Source: Eumeta japonica
Taxonomy: Eukaryota; Arthropoda; Insecta; Lepidoptera; Psychidae
DNA: 64,000 nucleotides
Assembly (NCBI GenBank): GCA_005406025.1
Contig: BGZK01000015.1
Coordinates: 620,001 to 684,000, forward strand
Direction: 5' to 3'
A model generated the notes under the pieces. It saw nothing but the letters and a program-made list of their open reading frames with translations. It ran no database searches and had not been told where the DNA came from. Shown here one piece after another: positions 34,901 to 45,623 of this stretch; position 1 is the first letter of the stretch; each line of letters begins with the position of its first letter. The translations under genes and the position numbers were made by a program.

Positions 34901-37900
34901 TCGTTCTATCATCCCTTCTCTCTCTATTACCACTCCACCCCGCCAATGCATAGTATATACTCATGAATTCATGGACAAGCACGTGGCTAATATTCACATT
35001 ATAGATACATTTTACTCGTGAGTAGTCACGTTTATTTTCATATAATATCAAATCGTCAAAACAATAATAAACATAGTAACAATGGCAAGTGAACTAACAA
35101 GTGACTTGAATGCAATTGACAGTGATAATAGTGGGAAATAATTCTATTTCTATGTAATTTTGTGTTGTCAATCAAAAATAAAGAGACATATTTTGTTATT
35201 TTAGTTGATAATTTGAATTACGATTTTTTTTTATTTTACGTAATTTATTTTATTTCCTAAAATACTGAATTTCCTAAATACTTTCCTGTACTTAAATAAA
35301 AACTAATCAGCAAAATTTAAGAGAAAAATCAAGAAAACCTAGGAACTTCGTTCCTACCTGGTGTCCCACGACACCACTCCTTTTTAATTTTTCTATATTT
35401 TCGTCACCTAAAGAAGAAGCATTAAGTCTCTTCCATGCGATTTTCTGTCAATTTTTTATGCGTGTAATATGTTTGTTTCATTGTTTTATTTTATATTATT
35501 TTTTCAATGCAAATAGTATTAGGTACGTAATCAAATTTAAAAGCTTCATTTAGAATTTTAAGAAAAAAAAATGTATGTATATTAAAATTTAGACATAATA
35601 GATATAAAATAGAAAAAAGTAATTATAAAAAAAGTAATGCTAAATAAAAAAACACAAAATAATGTCACTATAATTTATTAAATATTCAAAATTAAAATAT
35701 TCATCTCCACAACCAAAAATAATCGACAAATAATCATAAAGAGATTATATTAATGACATTATTATTCATTGCAAATGTATGTAGCACGATAATAAACAGA
35801 TTTTTTTTTTAACATAACTTTAAAAACAAAACTTAAATTCGCGTGGCGCGTGTTTCTTGCCACACTTGTCAATTAGCTAGCGTGTGTAGCCACGCAACGA
35901 ATATAAAGGCTAGCTTTTGCCCTCAGCTTCGCCCGTGTGAATATAGAATGAATTGTTTCATTTTGTATATCGACTGATCACGCTCTCGATCACGATCCTC
36001 GTCGCTGTCCTGTGGTCGATTCTGGTGCCGATTCTGTTGTCGATGCGGATTTTTCCCACTCCCGATTCCGAACCCAGTTTCGATTTAAGTTGATTCCTAT
36101 CCAGGTCCCACTCTCAAATCTGATTTCTGTGTCGCTTCGCATTCCAGTCTTAATTCTAGTCCCGCATTCGGACCTTGGCACCGTTCTCGAATTCGGTCCC
36201 TTCCAGTCTTGAATCTCGATTCTGCTCTCCGTCTCGTTAAAGATTTAAATTCCTCTACCGCTCAAAGATGACCGAACACGATGACACAAACGAAAGTTAT
36301 ATGTGAAGTTCTTTTATATAATCTATACACATAATAATAATATATTTAAAAATAGACAATAAATATAAAAACTCCTACCAACTTAAGATTTTAATCAAAC
36401 ACAATAAAATCAAAGAAAGTCATGTCTATTTATCTTTATAAAAGTTTTTTTAACTATAATAATCTAAGTTACCAAATAAATATATTTACAGATATATTTG
36501 TGTTCATAAATTATTTTATTTAGTCTTTTGCAATAAAACTATTGAATACCGTAAATAATTCAAGAAAGATTTATAAATATGTGTATAGATAGATTAACAT
36601 AACTTTTTTGGTTGTGAACCGATTGCAATGAGCTGGACGTTTTGCCACGATACATGAGTGAAAACCGCATCTAAATCGGTTAAGCCGTCTCTGAGATTAA
36701 CACGCACAAACTCACAGTACAAACAAACAAACTAAAATTCTTAAAACTATTTTTTTTTGGACTCATTAACGTAACTAAAATGCTTGACAATTCTATTTAG
36801 AAAAAAAATATTTAATATACAAACATGGCTCTTTACAATTTTATTATACATATAGATTTTGCAACTGACTTATTTTACATAATATTATTAATGCTGTACA
36901 TATTCTATGGGTAAAGGTCTTATGCACAAGCGAACATAATTACATTATTTTTATTTATAATACGTGAATAGTAAGTCGGCCGTGCTGGGCGGTTACGGTT
37001 ATTTTCTTCAGTGGTTGTAAAGATTTCGCATTCGCTCAAGACAAAATACGCGGGAGCTTCTCGAGAGACGAAAAATTGATTAGTTACGTAATTGTCATTT
37101 TATTGCTTTGATGACATAACACAGCCTAGTGGTGACATATATGTAAATGTATTTGTGTATTTAGTCGATTGCATTGGTAAGAGAGTGAACCGTTATCTGG
37201 TAAAGGTTATACGCTTCACATTTTTTTCGACATTGTTCCACGTCCGCTATACGTGTGTTAGAAAGAGAGAAAAAGTGGCATAAAGTCGTCTAGAATCACT
37301 AACTTACGTGAAGGTATCGACTAAATGATACATCCCTCGAGCCGTGGCAAGAAAGTTCATGCCAAAGAGTACCCTACATGTTAATCCGCGACCTAGTCTA
37401 GTTACATGCCAAGTTTCAACCAAATCCACTTTACTGTTTATGCGTGACTGAGTAACAAATTTGAAAAGATCTTCACAAACTTTCACGTCTATGGTATTAG
37501 TTGGGAAATATTTTACATACATATAAATTAAGGAAAGAAAAAATATAATAAAGCAATTTATTCGTTTTTCATGATATTTTACTGATATGTTACTAATAAT
37601 GAAAAAAAATCTTAAAATTAATATTTTGTAATGAATACTACAAACGCACGTCATTTATTAAAATTTTATTTAAGTTAACACAATTTGGCAATTATTTGAA
37701 TGAATCTTTACTGTTACAGTTATAGGGCTTGGAAGCTGTATTGCGGGCATCTTCATAAACGTCGGTATTATGTCACGGTGCGGCAGAAGAGTGGCTAATT
37801 TGATCAGCGTCATATTATACATCACTGGATGGCTTATCATTATCTTCATTGCCAACGCTCCTAATAATTACCCCCTTTTAGTTGCGAGATTATTCCAAAA

Positions 37901-38924
37901 TGTTTGTACGGGAATGGTCGCGTCCTTGAGTCCGATTTCAATAGGAGAATACACCAGTGCTAAAAATAGAGGTGCTTTCCTGGCCACTACATACGTATTT
38001 GTGGCCGCAGGAATGTTAGTGCCTTCACTAGATAACTTCATTACCTTGCAACAAATAGCTATAATATGCAGTGTCATAGCGTTTATAGACTTGTTAATAG
38101 TGTATAATTCCCCAGAATCCCCAAGCTTTTTGGCTGACAAGGGACGATCACGAGAATGTCGGGCAGTGTTTAGGTGGCTTAGAGGAAACGAGGATAATGA
38201 GGAGTTGGAAAAAATGATAGTATCAACACAAGAGGTGGTAGAGAGACAATCATCAAATATAGAAATCGGAGGATTTTACAAAAACTTCAATGTCATTGTA
38301 CGAAAAAGTTATTTTTTAAAACCCATCATTTTGATGATAACTATTTACATAATGAACCAAAGGACCAACGATGGCTACTCGGATGAACAAGTTATACAAT
38401 TTGAAAGTCACAGATTGAAGATAATTTTGGCAATACTGAGAATAATAGCGAATATATTATTCATCTTCATCATCAAGACTGTAAACAGACGGACCATCTT
38501 GTTCACGGCTGGATGTTTGAACATAGTCGCGCTTTTAATGAAATCTCTGTGTGTTTACGCTAGATTTGACTTCGACCAACCATTTGTCGTGACATTTTTT
38601 TTCTATGTGCATATGTTTATTAAGTCCATCGGTATATATCCAATGACGTTTACGCTGGCAGGTGAAGTGTTCCCATTGCGTTACAGGAGTCTCGCCAGTG
38701 GAATAAGTACACTATTTTTGTATCCGAATATTTCTCAATTATTGCACGACGCCGTTGGAGGGTGGGGAGCATACGTTCTGCAGGCAGGCGTGGTGGCGCT
38801 GTGCCTGGGGGTGGCGGCGCTGCTGCTGCCTGAGACCAAGGACCGCACGCTGCAGGACATCGAGGACGAGTTCCGGGGTCGGCCGTTCTCTCCCGAAGAA
38901 ATACATTTATCGAGTCGTTCGTAA
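31825..38924 (+). CDS. Tret1-like sugar transporter, gene B (three exons), TM7 region divergent
   Basis: Exons 31825-31908, 33644-33767 and 37720-38924 join to 1413 nt, 470 aa. It is a major facilitator superfamily sugar transporter, paralog of gene A: same exon phases, same CFV start of TM1, GRR (91-93), PESP (201-204), GEVFPLRYRS (384-393) and PETKDRTLQDIEDEF (440 on). Residues about 282-297 (NQRTNDGYSDEQVIQF) replace the hydrophobic TM7 start seen in gene A (GQWAGANLLAAY), and the block between there and KTVNRR is about 9 residues shorter. TM7 carries sugar-contact residues in this family, so transport may be lost or altered. The frame is otherwise fully open with consensus splice sites, so it may be expressed. 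Confidence 0.88.
32640..33010 (-). repeat. Helitron-like remnant with degenerate repeat in intron 1 of gene B
   Basis: 32740-32890 is a run of imprecise TTCTGATTCCGGTCACATT-like units (reverse of the GAATCG tracts). It is followed by GGACGAAGCCGAAGACGAAG and ATATTACTCGGGGATAGTG, shared with 16680. The 83-codon open frame is a repeat artefact. Confidence 0.5.
33644..33767 (+). CDS. Gene B exon 2
   Basis: 124 nt after acceptor gcgacag, ending AGA G before donor gtgtgt (phase 1). Encodes TM1 (CFVAMGVYLNMVCYGATLAE) and a short loop ending PYWR. Confidence 0.88.
33899..34607. repeat. Interspersed repeat bounded by AGGGTTCCG motifs (intron 2 of gene B)
   Basis: GTGTAGGGTTCCGAAGCCG at about 33919 and TAAGGGTTCCGTCTTTGCCA at about 34566 mark its ends. 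An internal palindrome GCTGAAAAAAAAATTTTTCAGC lies at about 34378-34399. No coding; resembles a common lepidopteran non-autonomous repeat, family not determined. Confidence 0.45.
34708..35354. repeat. Segment bounded by inverted GGAACGAAGTTCC palindromes
   Basis: GGAACGAAGTTCC at 34708-34720 is matched in inverted sense by GGAACTTCGTTCC at 35342-35354. The 117-codon minus frame at 34698-35051 inside is not recognised. Possibly a non-autonomous element in intron 2 of gene B. Confidence 0.4.
35905..36245 (-). repeat. Helitron-like remnant with degenerate repeat
   Basis: Starts (plus) GGCTAGCTTTTGCCCTCAGC then TTCGCCCGTG, the reverse of a Helitron-like 3' end. The body 35985-36235 consists of units such as TCCCGATTCCGAACCCAGTT and TGGTGCCGATTCTG. 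Intron 2 of gene B. Confidence 0.55.
36246..37719. other. Remaining intron 2 of gene B
   Basis: AT-rich. 36600-36720 (GAACCGATTGCAATGAGCTG, ATCTAAATCGGTTAAGCCG) and 37360-37470 (GTTAATCCGCGACCTAG, TTTCAACCAAATCC) resemble internal phrases of lepidopteran Helitron/LINE elements. The 116-codon minus frame at 37304-37654 has no recognisable family. Confidence 0.5.
37720..38924 (+). CDS. Gene B exon 3
   Basis: 1205 nt after acceptor tgttacag to TAA at 38922-38924. Contains the GRR loop, PESP, the divergent TM7 segment and the C-terminal PETKDR motif. The last 150 nt are clearly GC-richer than the rest of the exon. Confidence 0.93.
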
Positions 38925-39069
38925 CAATGTCTAATACGAGAAGATGTTTTTGAAATTACTTAGATATGTGACATATTTTACATAAAACTTACCTATGCCC
39001 TTAATGTTTTTTTAAATGTATTAGATATATAATATATATACATATATTATATTGCATAATTTATTTGAT

Positions 39070-39075
39070 AATAAA
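39070..39075 (+). promoter_or_regulatory. Candidate polyadenylation signal of gene B
   Basis: AATAAA 146 nt after the stop codon, in TTGATAATAAATATGC. It is the first canonical hexamer downstream. Confidence 0.5.
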
Positions 39076-39789
39076 TATGCTGGAAAGGACATAGAAAAAA
39101 GTTATAATTGTATATTTTATTACTTTAGGTGACGAATTTTTGTGTACATATAAATTCATACATTAAAATTAATTTCGTTAAACATTTACTTTGATAATGG
39201 TTTGATTACCAAGCTTATCTATATGGGCGCCTTATCCGAAAACACGAGATGAAAAAAATTATATTCGTTAGTTTATTGAGCGCCATTATGTTGTTACGCA
39301 CCTTGCTAAATATTTATTGTTGGAAATAAACATAAACAACCATTCCCGTGGGAAGTTATTATATTCCCACTACAAACTCGAAAGAAGCCGAGCATAGCTC
39401 GATTGTTCGGATACTTTCTTTCAATAATCCCAACCGAAATCAGTAATTCTTTTATAGTATGAACTGATGGCCTCAAATCAAATAAAACCAACAAAAAAGT
39501 TATTAAAAAGATACCGAGTTCGAAAATTGATCTCGGACGAATTGATTAAATAAATCCAATTAAAGTTCAATTAAAACTATCGACTTTGACACATACTGGT
39601 GTCAATTTCATAAAAATCATCTAAATTTCATCACAATCGGATTAGTGGTTAAGGAAGTTAATATTTAGAGGGGATATATATACGAACATTCATTTTTGCA
39701 TATTTTAATTGCATATTCTTTTTGTAACGATCGAAATAAATCTATGCCTATCTCATTGTTGTACCGAAACAAATATAATTACGTATATA

Positions 39790-41018
39790 TCTATACTAAT
39801 ATTATAAACGCGAAACTTTGTAAAGATGGATGTTTGTTGCTCTTTCACGCAAAAACTACTGAATGGATTTTGATGACACTGTCCAATAATATATAGCTTA
39901 CACATCAGAATAACACATAGGCTATAATTTATAAAGATATACATACTGTCAATTATTCAAAATATAACGATAAGTGTCAAGTAAGCAAGAAAAAATCTGT
40001 CGTCTGCGAGCTACTCTGGCGTGCGCCCCAAAAACCTTTGGAATTACACGTATATAATATATAATGGAAATGTTTATCTTAAATAGTCCTATAAAAAAGC
40101 CCGCGACAGCATATATCTATCTTTTATGTGTAAGCCATTATCGCCAAAATAGTGAACCATAAATGCAGTAATAATTGATAATTTATTTCTAACGCACATT
40201 TGGTAGTAACAAATTAATGCTTATATCAAAATACATACTTTTATCGCATCTGGTGTTTAAAGTAGATAAACTTTGTCTTTTTACACTACATCATTTGGAC
40301 AAATATTTGAATAGTTATGACGAATGTTAAGCGAGTGCGCGATATTACGGTGCGGTCCGGCGGCAGGGTCAGACCATAAAGGTAGCAAAAGGGATACATT
40401 TGAGCACGCAATGTTTTTCCCACGGCCAACTCTATGTGGCTTGCTCACGCGTTTCTAAATCGCGATTTAGAAACCGCGATTTTATATAGACCAAAATAAA
40501 TCTTTTAATATAATTTATAGGAGTATATTGTACTGGCCACCTATAACTTTTGCACTACCATCAATCATCATATACTTCCGTACCTATCTATCCTTACAAA
40601 CTATAGCGTTTATAATACCTATAATACCTATAATACATATTAGCGAGTTCATCTTAAAAAATACTTAATTCCAATTTACATACATTACACAATATAATTG
40701 TTTGAACACTTATAACTGGAGAATAGCTGGACCGATTTTCATTTTAATTAATAGTGATATTATGTGTAAACTGAAATGTATAAAAATCAGTAGGTATGGA
40801 TTATGTTTATCTTCCAACAATTTTTAAGCTGTCGCTTTATATTGCTTTAAAACACATCAGCCATGTAAACGAAATGGCTACGAATATATAGGGGCTGTGG
40901 TTAATAGTGGTTATATCGTCAATGTGTATAAATTGGTCCTATAAAAAAATTTCCATATGAACAAGATGGAAGAATACATTTTATGCCTACGCGGGGCGGA
41001 GCCGCGGGCAAAAGCTAG
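39790..41018 (+). mobile_element. Non-autonomous Helitron-like element (complete ends)
   Basis: Starts TCTATACTAATATTATAAAC and ends GCGGAGCCGCGGGCAAAAGC then TAG, with host A before and T after. A stem CGCGGG.../...CCGCG precedes the CTAG end as expected for Helitrons. The start phrase ACGCGAAACTTTG...CTTTCACGCAAAAACTACTG is the common lepidopteran form. 1229 bp, no Rep/helicase coding. Contains a perfect 24-bp palindrome at 40451-40474. Confidence 0.75.
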
Positions 41019-41469
41019 TGTATATATATATATTAGTCGTTCAATCGTGGAACGCTGTCACGAGCTCATACAAAAATTTCAATTTTACCCCAATTTTTAA
41101 ATTTCCCGAGAATTTTTTTTCGTCTTATGAACTTTTCTCGGACTTCGACGAATATTAAAAAAAAAATTGTTAAATTGATCCAGCCGTTCTCCACTTTTGC
41201 GCTTGGCAATACGTTTAGCAATTTATTTTTATTTATAGGTATAGATAATTTTACTTGGTTCATCAACTTATATTTTCTACCTGTATTACACGACTAACTG
41301 CTTTGTCTAAGTAATTTTCAAAGGAATTAGTACAAAAGTTTGCTTTTTTCTCCAAGTACATTTTATGCACTGTCGACTGTTATACTGCGAATTCGATTGA
41401 TGATGTGATTTTGAGCTGTGATAGTTATCTTTTTAACTCGATTTTAGAAATACTTTTATATAATATAGT

Positions 41470-41595
41470 AACGTATTAATAGCGGAATCGGATTGAACAC
41501 GGGACGGGAAGCAGAATCGAAAACTGGATCAGTATCAGAATCTAAAATTGAACCGAGACCGAGATAGAAAATGGGACTAAGGTCGAAACGAGTGT
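41470..41595 (+). repeat. Degenerate GAATCG tract
   Basis: Units such as GGAATCGGATTGAACACGGG, AAGCAGAATCGAAAACTGG and CCGAGACCGAGATAGAAAAT, of the same type as the tracts at 31290, 35985 and 42470. Confidence 0.5.
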
Positions 41596-41680
41596 GCTCA
41601 CTTTACATAGGGATAGGCCATCTTCAATGGTGGTGTGTTTTGTTCGTTTCTTTTGCATATCTAAGTCATTTGTCCTATTA

Positions 41681-42180
41681 CAGTGGAATCTCAATAACTC
41701 GAATGTCAAGGGAAATGCAAAAAAAATCGAGTTGAGTCTTCGACTTAACAAGAACTTCGAGAATACATATGACTGTGTCGACAAGGAACAAACATAACGT
41801 TCACAGCTGTGTTACTTAGAAAGTTTCATGAATGTTATTCATTCATTGCACGTGTACAAGACAAAATCAATAGATTAGAAGCCCCGAACCCAAACATTCA
41901 TTTTGGAATTTATTACTATTATTTCGGGGAATTCCAAGTAAGTAAGACGACATTATATTTTACCAACTACGACTTACGGAGTCTCCTTTTTGAAATTCGA
42001 GTTATAGAGTATAAATATGTATTATCAATGCTTCGTAGGGAAATAACGTTTTGTTCAAGTTTCAAAGTCTAAATAGTTCGAGATACCGCGTATTTTGGGG
42101 TTCATCGGAAGGGAATGGCAATTTTTTCGACTTACTGAGGATTTCGACTTAACGAGGTTCAAGTTATTGAGATTCCACTG
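41681..42180. mobile_element. Pogo/Jerky-like MITE, copy 2
   Basis: CAGTGGAATCTCAATAACTC at the left and GTTATTGAGATTCCACTG at the right, with TA on each side (41679-41680 and 42181-42182). 500 bp; colinear with copy 1 at 25212-25668. The 87-codon frame inside (41809-42072) is not conserved in copy 1. Confidence 0.85.
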
Positions 42181-42469
42181 TACTATGGAACTGGCGATAT
42201 GGTCTACGCGCGAACGGAAAGGTTTCGCAAAAATAGCATTTGTGTTTGATTTCGTCTGCTTATTTGTAATATTGAATTGAATCACAGAACCAATTCTAAA
42301 AATTCCTTCACCGGTAAGAAACTCTCTAGGCGAAGTTGACTATTAACATTTCTCCTTGGTTTTGTGTTTATATTTGTGCTACTTCTACATTCTTCAAATT
42401 CTTTCACTCATAGCTACACTATCACCAAGTAATAACCTAAGTTATATTTTAACACTAGCATTTGCATTA

Positions 42470-42718
42470 AAAGGTGAAGCCAGAATCGAAATCAATAATA
42501 AGATCAAGGTTGAAATCAAGTATGTGATCAACATTGGAGCCCAAAACCGACAGGAATAGGGATGAACTACACTACCGACACCAAAATTGAGAGCATGACC
42601 GATATTACAAGTGGGGCTAGAATCGAAATTTATTCAGATCAGACCGAGATTGGCATTGACAGTGAGACAAATTGGCAGCGGTCCACGTTCAGGCGGGTGG
42701 ACCCGCGAGTAAAAGCTA
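42470..42718 (+). repeat. Helitron-like 3' end with degenerate repeat
   Basis: Body of GAAGCCAGAATCGAAATCAA-like units, ending GGCGGGTGGACCCGCGAGTAAAAGCTAAT; the GCGGGT...ACCCGC stem and CTAA end fit a Helitron-like terminus. Confidence 0.55.
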
Positions 42719-42829
42719 ATTAGATACATGTTTATATTGCTGAACGGTTTATTTTAATTCTTAAGGTTACCCGTTCTTGATAAAATTATATAATATTGTA
42801 ATATATAGAGGTCCTGCAGTTGAGCGAAA

Positions 42830-42856
42830 TATAAAATTCGGACAGTTGTGTTCAGT
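42830..42856 (+). promoter_or_regulatory. Relic TATA box and initiator upstream of the dead exon
   Basis: TATAAAA at 42830-42836, then TTCAGTC at 42851-42857, the arthropod initiator form. The 24-nt spacing is shorter than the usual 28-31, so this is tentative. It lies 52 nt upstream of the relic ATG. Confidence 0.35.
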
Positions 42857-42907
42857 CAGACGCATAACAAAGACAGCGTTTTGAACGTAAAATAACTCGA
42901 AAGAGAA

Positions 42908-42994
42908 ATGAATTCCGAAGCTACAGACGTTATTGGGCACCCGGCCGACATAAAGAGCAGGAAGTAACGATGAGCAACGACGTTTAAAAAACAG
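42908..42994 (+). pseudogene. Dead exon 1 of a third Tret1-like transporter paralog
   Basis: From ATG at 42908, 29 codons, the same number as exon 1 of gene A, ending FKKQ (gene A LKKQ, gene B FMRQ) at 42994. Codon by codon its 3' end, AAG..ATGA..ACG..TTTAAAAAACAG, matches AAG AGG TGG ATG TGG ATA ACG CCG TTA AAG AAA CAG of gene A. Two stops are present (TAA and TGA, codons 20 and 22), and the donor is lost (CAG|atatct instead of CAG|gt). No exon 2 or 3 was found downstream in the window. The similarity is short but constrained at both ends and sits in the expected place 4 kb after gene B. Confidence 0.6.
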
Positions 42995-43591
42995 ATATCT
43001 AATAAATGTATATCTTATAAATTTTATAAATACACAACACATTTATGACACGACACACACAGCATACAGACATCACTCGGAAAATCATCAAAATAGATTC
43101 GAGGGACCTTAGAAAGTTAAGATCTGATGAAAACCCGATTTTTGAAAGTCGGAATGAAAACAGTATCTTTTCAATTTATGGCAATTTATCAATTTTCAAA
43201 GAGGGAAGTTAAAAATTCTTTCGGTTTTGGATAAACGGACATGTTAGCTTGTGATATTTACTTCGTATATTGTACGCGCAATAGACGGTGTAGAGCTAGA
43301 CGGAACGCGCACGTTCTTGGGATATATCCAAAAGCATGCATGTATTGTCTAGCTGTACACACTATGGTATAGAAGAATAAACCAAAACAAACAGTCACAG
43401 ACATGGACCGCGTCAGACAACACACAGATAGAATATTGTCGGTGTGAATATTGGCCGCTACACCAGAGTGGCTTGACAGTAATAGCTAAGACTCATTTTA
43501 ATTGTTTTTGTTATATTGATAAGTAATTAATAATAATCTAACTTATTTAACTTGATTGCTTTATTAAACCTTATTGTTTCTTGTCACAAGT

Positions 43592-44110
43592 ATTAGGTCG
43601 AGGAAAAAGTTTTTTTTGTATTTTCTAAGAAAAAAGTTGCAGTAAAATTTTGTGCTGTTTGTATCTGGCTACTTTTGATGTCATTAATAGATGGCATTAA
43701 AAATATAAAGTAAAAACGGTATATCGCCATTTTCCCATTGTTTTTCTGTTCTCTAAAATGAGGGAATTTAATGTAGAAATTGGATACATTTTTAAATTTT
43801 ATTATAAAAAAGGGAAAATGCGACATGATTCGTGAATAAATTTGTGACGTTTATGAACCTAATGCAGTGTTGGTAAGAGTAGCACAAAACTAGTTCAAGC
43901 GTTTTCAGTACGGTAATTTTTATGTCAAGATGATCCTCAAGGCCGACCTCTAGTCGACCTGTGACCGATAAAGTCGTTGCCATTTTCGGGAAAAGTAGAG
44001 TAAAATCGGTATATTAGTTCTTACGACATAGCTGAAGAGCTGAGAATTGACCACGAAACAGTTTTGTAAATTAAAAACACCAGACAAGCGAGATAAGGAC
44101 TCGAATCCTG
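43592..44110 (+). pseudogene. Mariner remnant (terminal repeat plus transposase N-terminus)
   Basis: Starts with a mariner-type terminus TTAGGTCGAGGAAAAAGTTT at 43592. The frame from ATG at 43758 gives MREFNVEIGYIFKFYYKKGK, then broken pieces DDPQGRPLVDL and ISSYDIAEELRIDHETVL, the second helix-turn-helix of mariner transposases. The catalytic part is absent. Confidence 0.75.
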
Positions 44111-45169
44111 AAGGTTCCGTACAAATTTAATTACAGTACATATTTCATCCATCAAGAGTCTTGACGATTTTTGTCTCTTTGCGATACCGTTCCATCTCTA
44201 ATACAAATTGTCACATAAAAGCCTTCTCATATCTATGACTTTTCGATTGAATGTCTTATATACTTAATATCTCGATAACATAACCTCATTAGAAACTTTG
44301 GTATTACGTACGCATATGACATATGACATACTATCGACGAAGCTCTTGTTGAAGTTATTGAGTGATTGAAGAAAAAACACATATTTTCGCCCTTGTTGGT
44401 TAATTTTTTTTATTAAATCTTATTTTCATTGATATCGGTCTAATAAGTCACCCAAAATGCGTTAAATTTCAAGTCGCATGTTACAACGATGTTGTACTCA
44501 AAATCACAGTAAAACGCGTTGTCAATTTTGACAACACTAAATTATTCCCTTGATCGACATTCGTCTATGGCATGTCGATAACCACAGCAAAACTAAGATA
44601 CGTAACAGAGCTGCTGATTCGCGTCCCACTTTAAATTCCGATTCCACTACTGGCCACAATGTCGATTTGGGCATAGCAACACTAAATAAAATGAAAAAGT
44701 GATTTCTGTGATTTTTAGCTACTAAATTCTGTTTTATATTGTAAATACCGCTCGCTGTCGTATCAATTTTCGGTTAATAATAACATTTTGACAATGTTGT
44801 TACATTGTTATATATAATTGAAATATTGTTTTATCTATTGGAACAGTAGTCATTTACATACCTACCGTTAATTATTAACTTTTATTGTCTATCTGACTGA
44901 AACAATTACTGCAAAAAATTTACAAACTTGTTTAAGGTGCTTCATTTATAAAAAAATGTAAAAATCATTTTTTTTTTCATATTGGCAAGAATTTACTATA
45001 TAGCCGGCTTGGCATTTGTACCTACCTACTACTTGTTGGTAATTATTTAAAGATGAATATGTGTAATTATTTATGCGTAGACCAATGTCTTAACCGTGTG
45101 AAATGTGTTTAATTTAAAGAAATATTTTGAGGTTATTGATCGTTGCTTTTTGTAATCAAAAACATCAAA
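44111..45169. other. Non-coding
   Basis: AT-rich; 44600-44700 (CGCGTCCCACTTTAAATTCC, GCCACAATGTCGATTTGGGC) resembles the edge of the degenerate-repeat Helitron family seen at 32880-32940. No gene. Confidence 0.45.
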
Positions 45170-45623
45170 TGTTTTGTCAGAAGTACTGTGTTCTCAGATG
45201 CAATTCCAAGAGAGGTAAGTCAGTGATACGCACTTTTTAATTAAGTGGATTGACATATTGTAATTTGTTCTTAGAAATATATGTTGAAGTACTAGGTAGT
45301 TATAGATTTTTTTTTGTTTTAGGGCTTTTGCAATGCTAGGCTAACTGCTCAAGGTTCTTTCGTAATTGAATATATTCATATTATGGCATATTCTGCGAAA
45401 AAGTATTGATTTAGTACATTTTTTTTATAATCCTTTGTATTTTATTCGTACTTTATTATAATATAATAATAGAAAATACGTGTGCCTGGGGAATCACAAT
45501 CCAGTTAAACGCGAAGAATTGTTTAAAATATGGATTCATAATATTAGAGGAGATATTGTCGGTCTTGAAAAAACTACATTTTCAAGAATTGTTGTGAGTG
45601 GTAAACATTTTAAACGAATGTAG
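45170..45623 (+). pseudogene. THAP-domain relic (two exon-like pieces)
   Basis: Piece 1, 45170-45215: MFCQKYCVLRCNSKR, the N-terminal C-x2-4-C of a THAP zinc finger, followed by a good donor gtaagt. Piece 2, from acceptor aataatag at 45472 to TAG at 45623: KYVCLGNHNPVKREELFKIW, then IHNIRGDIVG and RIVVSGKHFKRM, corresponding to the W..NIR block and the C-x2-H-F end, with the third Cys replaced by Ser. The join is one base out of frame. THAP domains occur in P-element transposases and in host genes; the source is not clear. Confidence 0.55.

Noticed and set aside
34698..35051. 117-codon minus frame in intron 2 of gene B
   Set aside because: No recognisable domain; lies inside a likely repeat. 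Kept only as part of the repeat entry.
35990..36212. Overlapping frames on both strands rich in Arg/Glu or Val/Pro
   Set aside because: Both are readings of the same degenerate repeat.
44095..44125. Possible tRNA T-arm-like ACTCGAATCCTGAAGG
   Set aside because: No cloverleaf can be drawn around it, and it lies at the broken end of a mariner.
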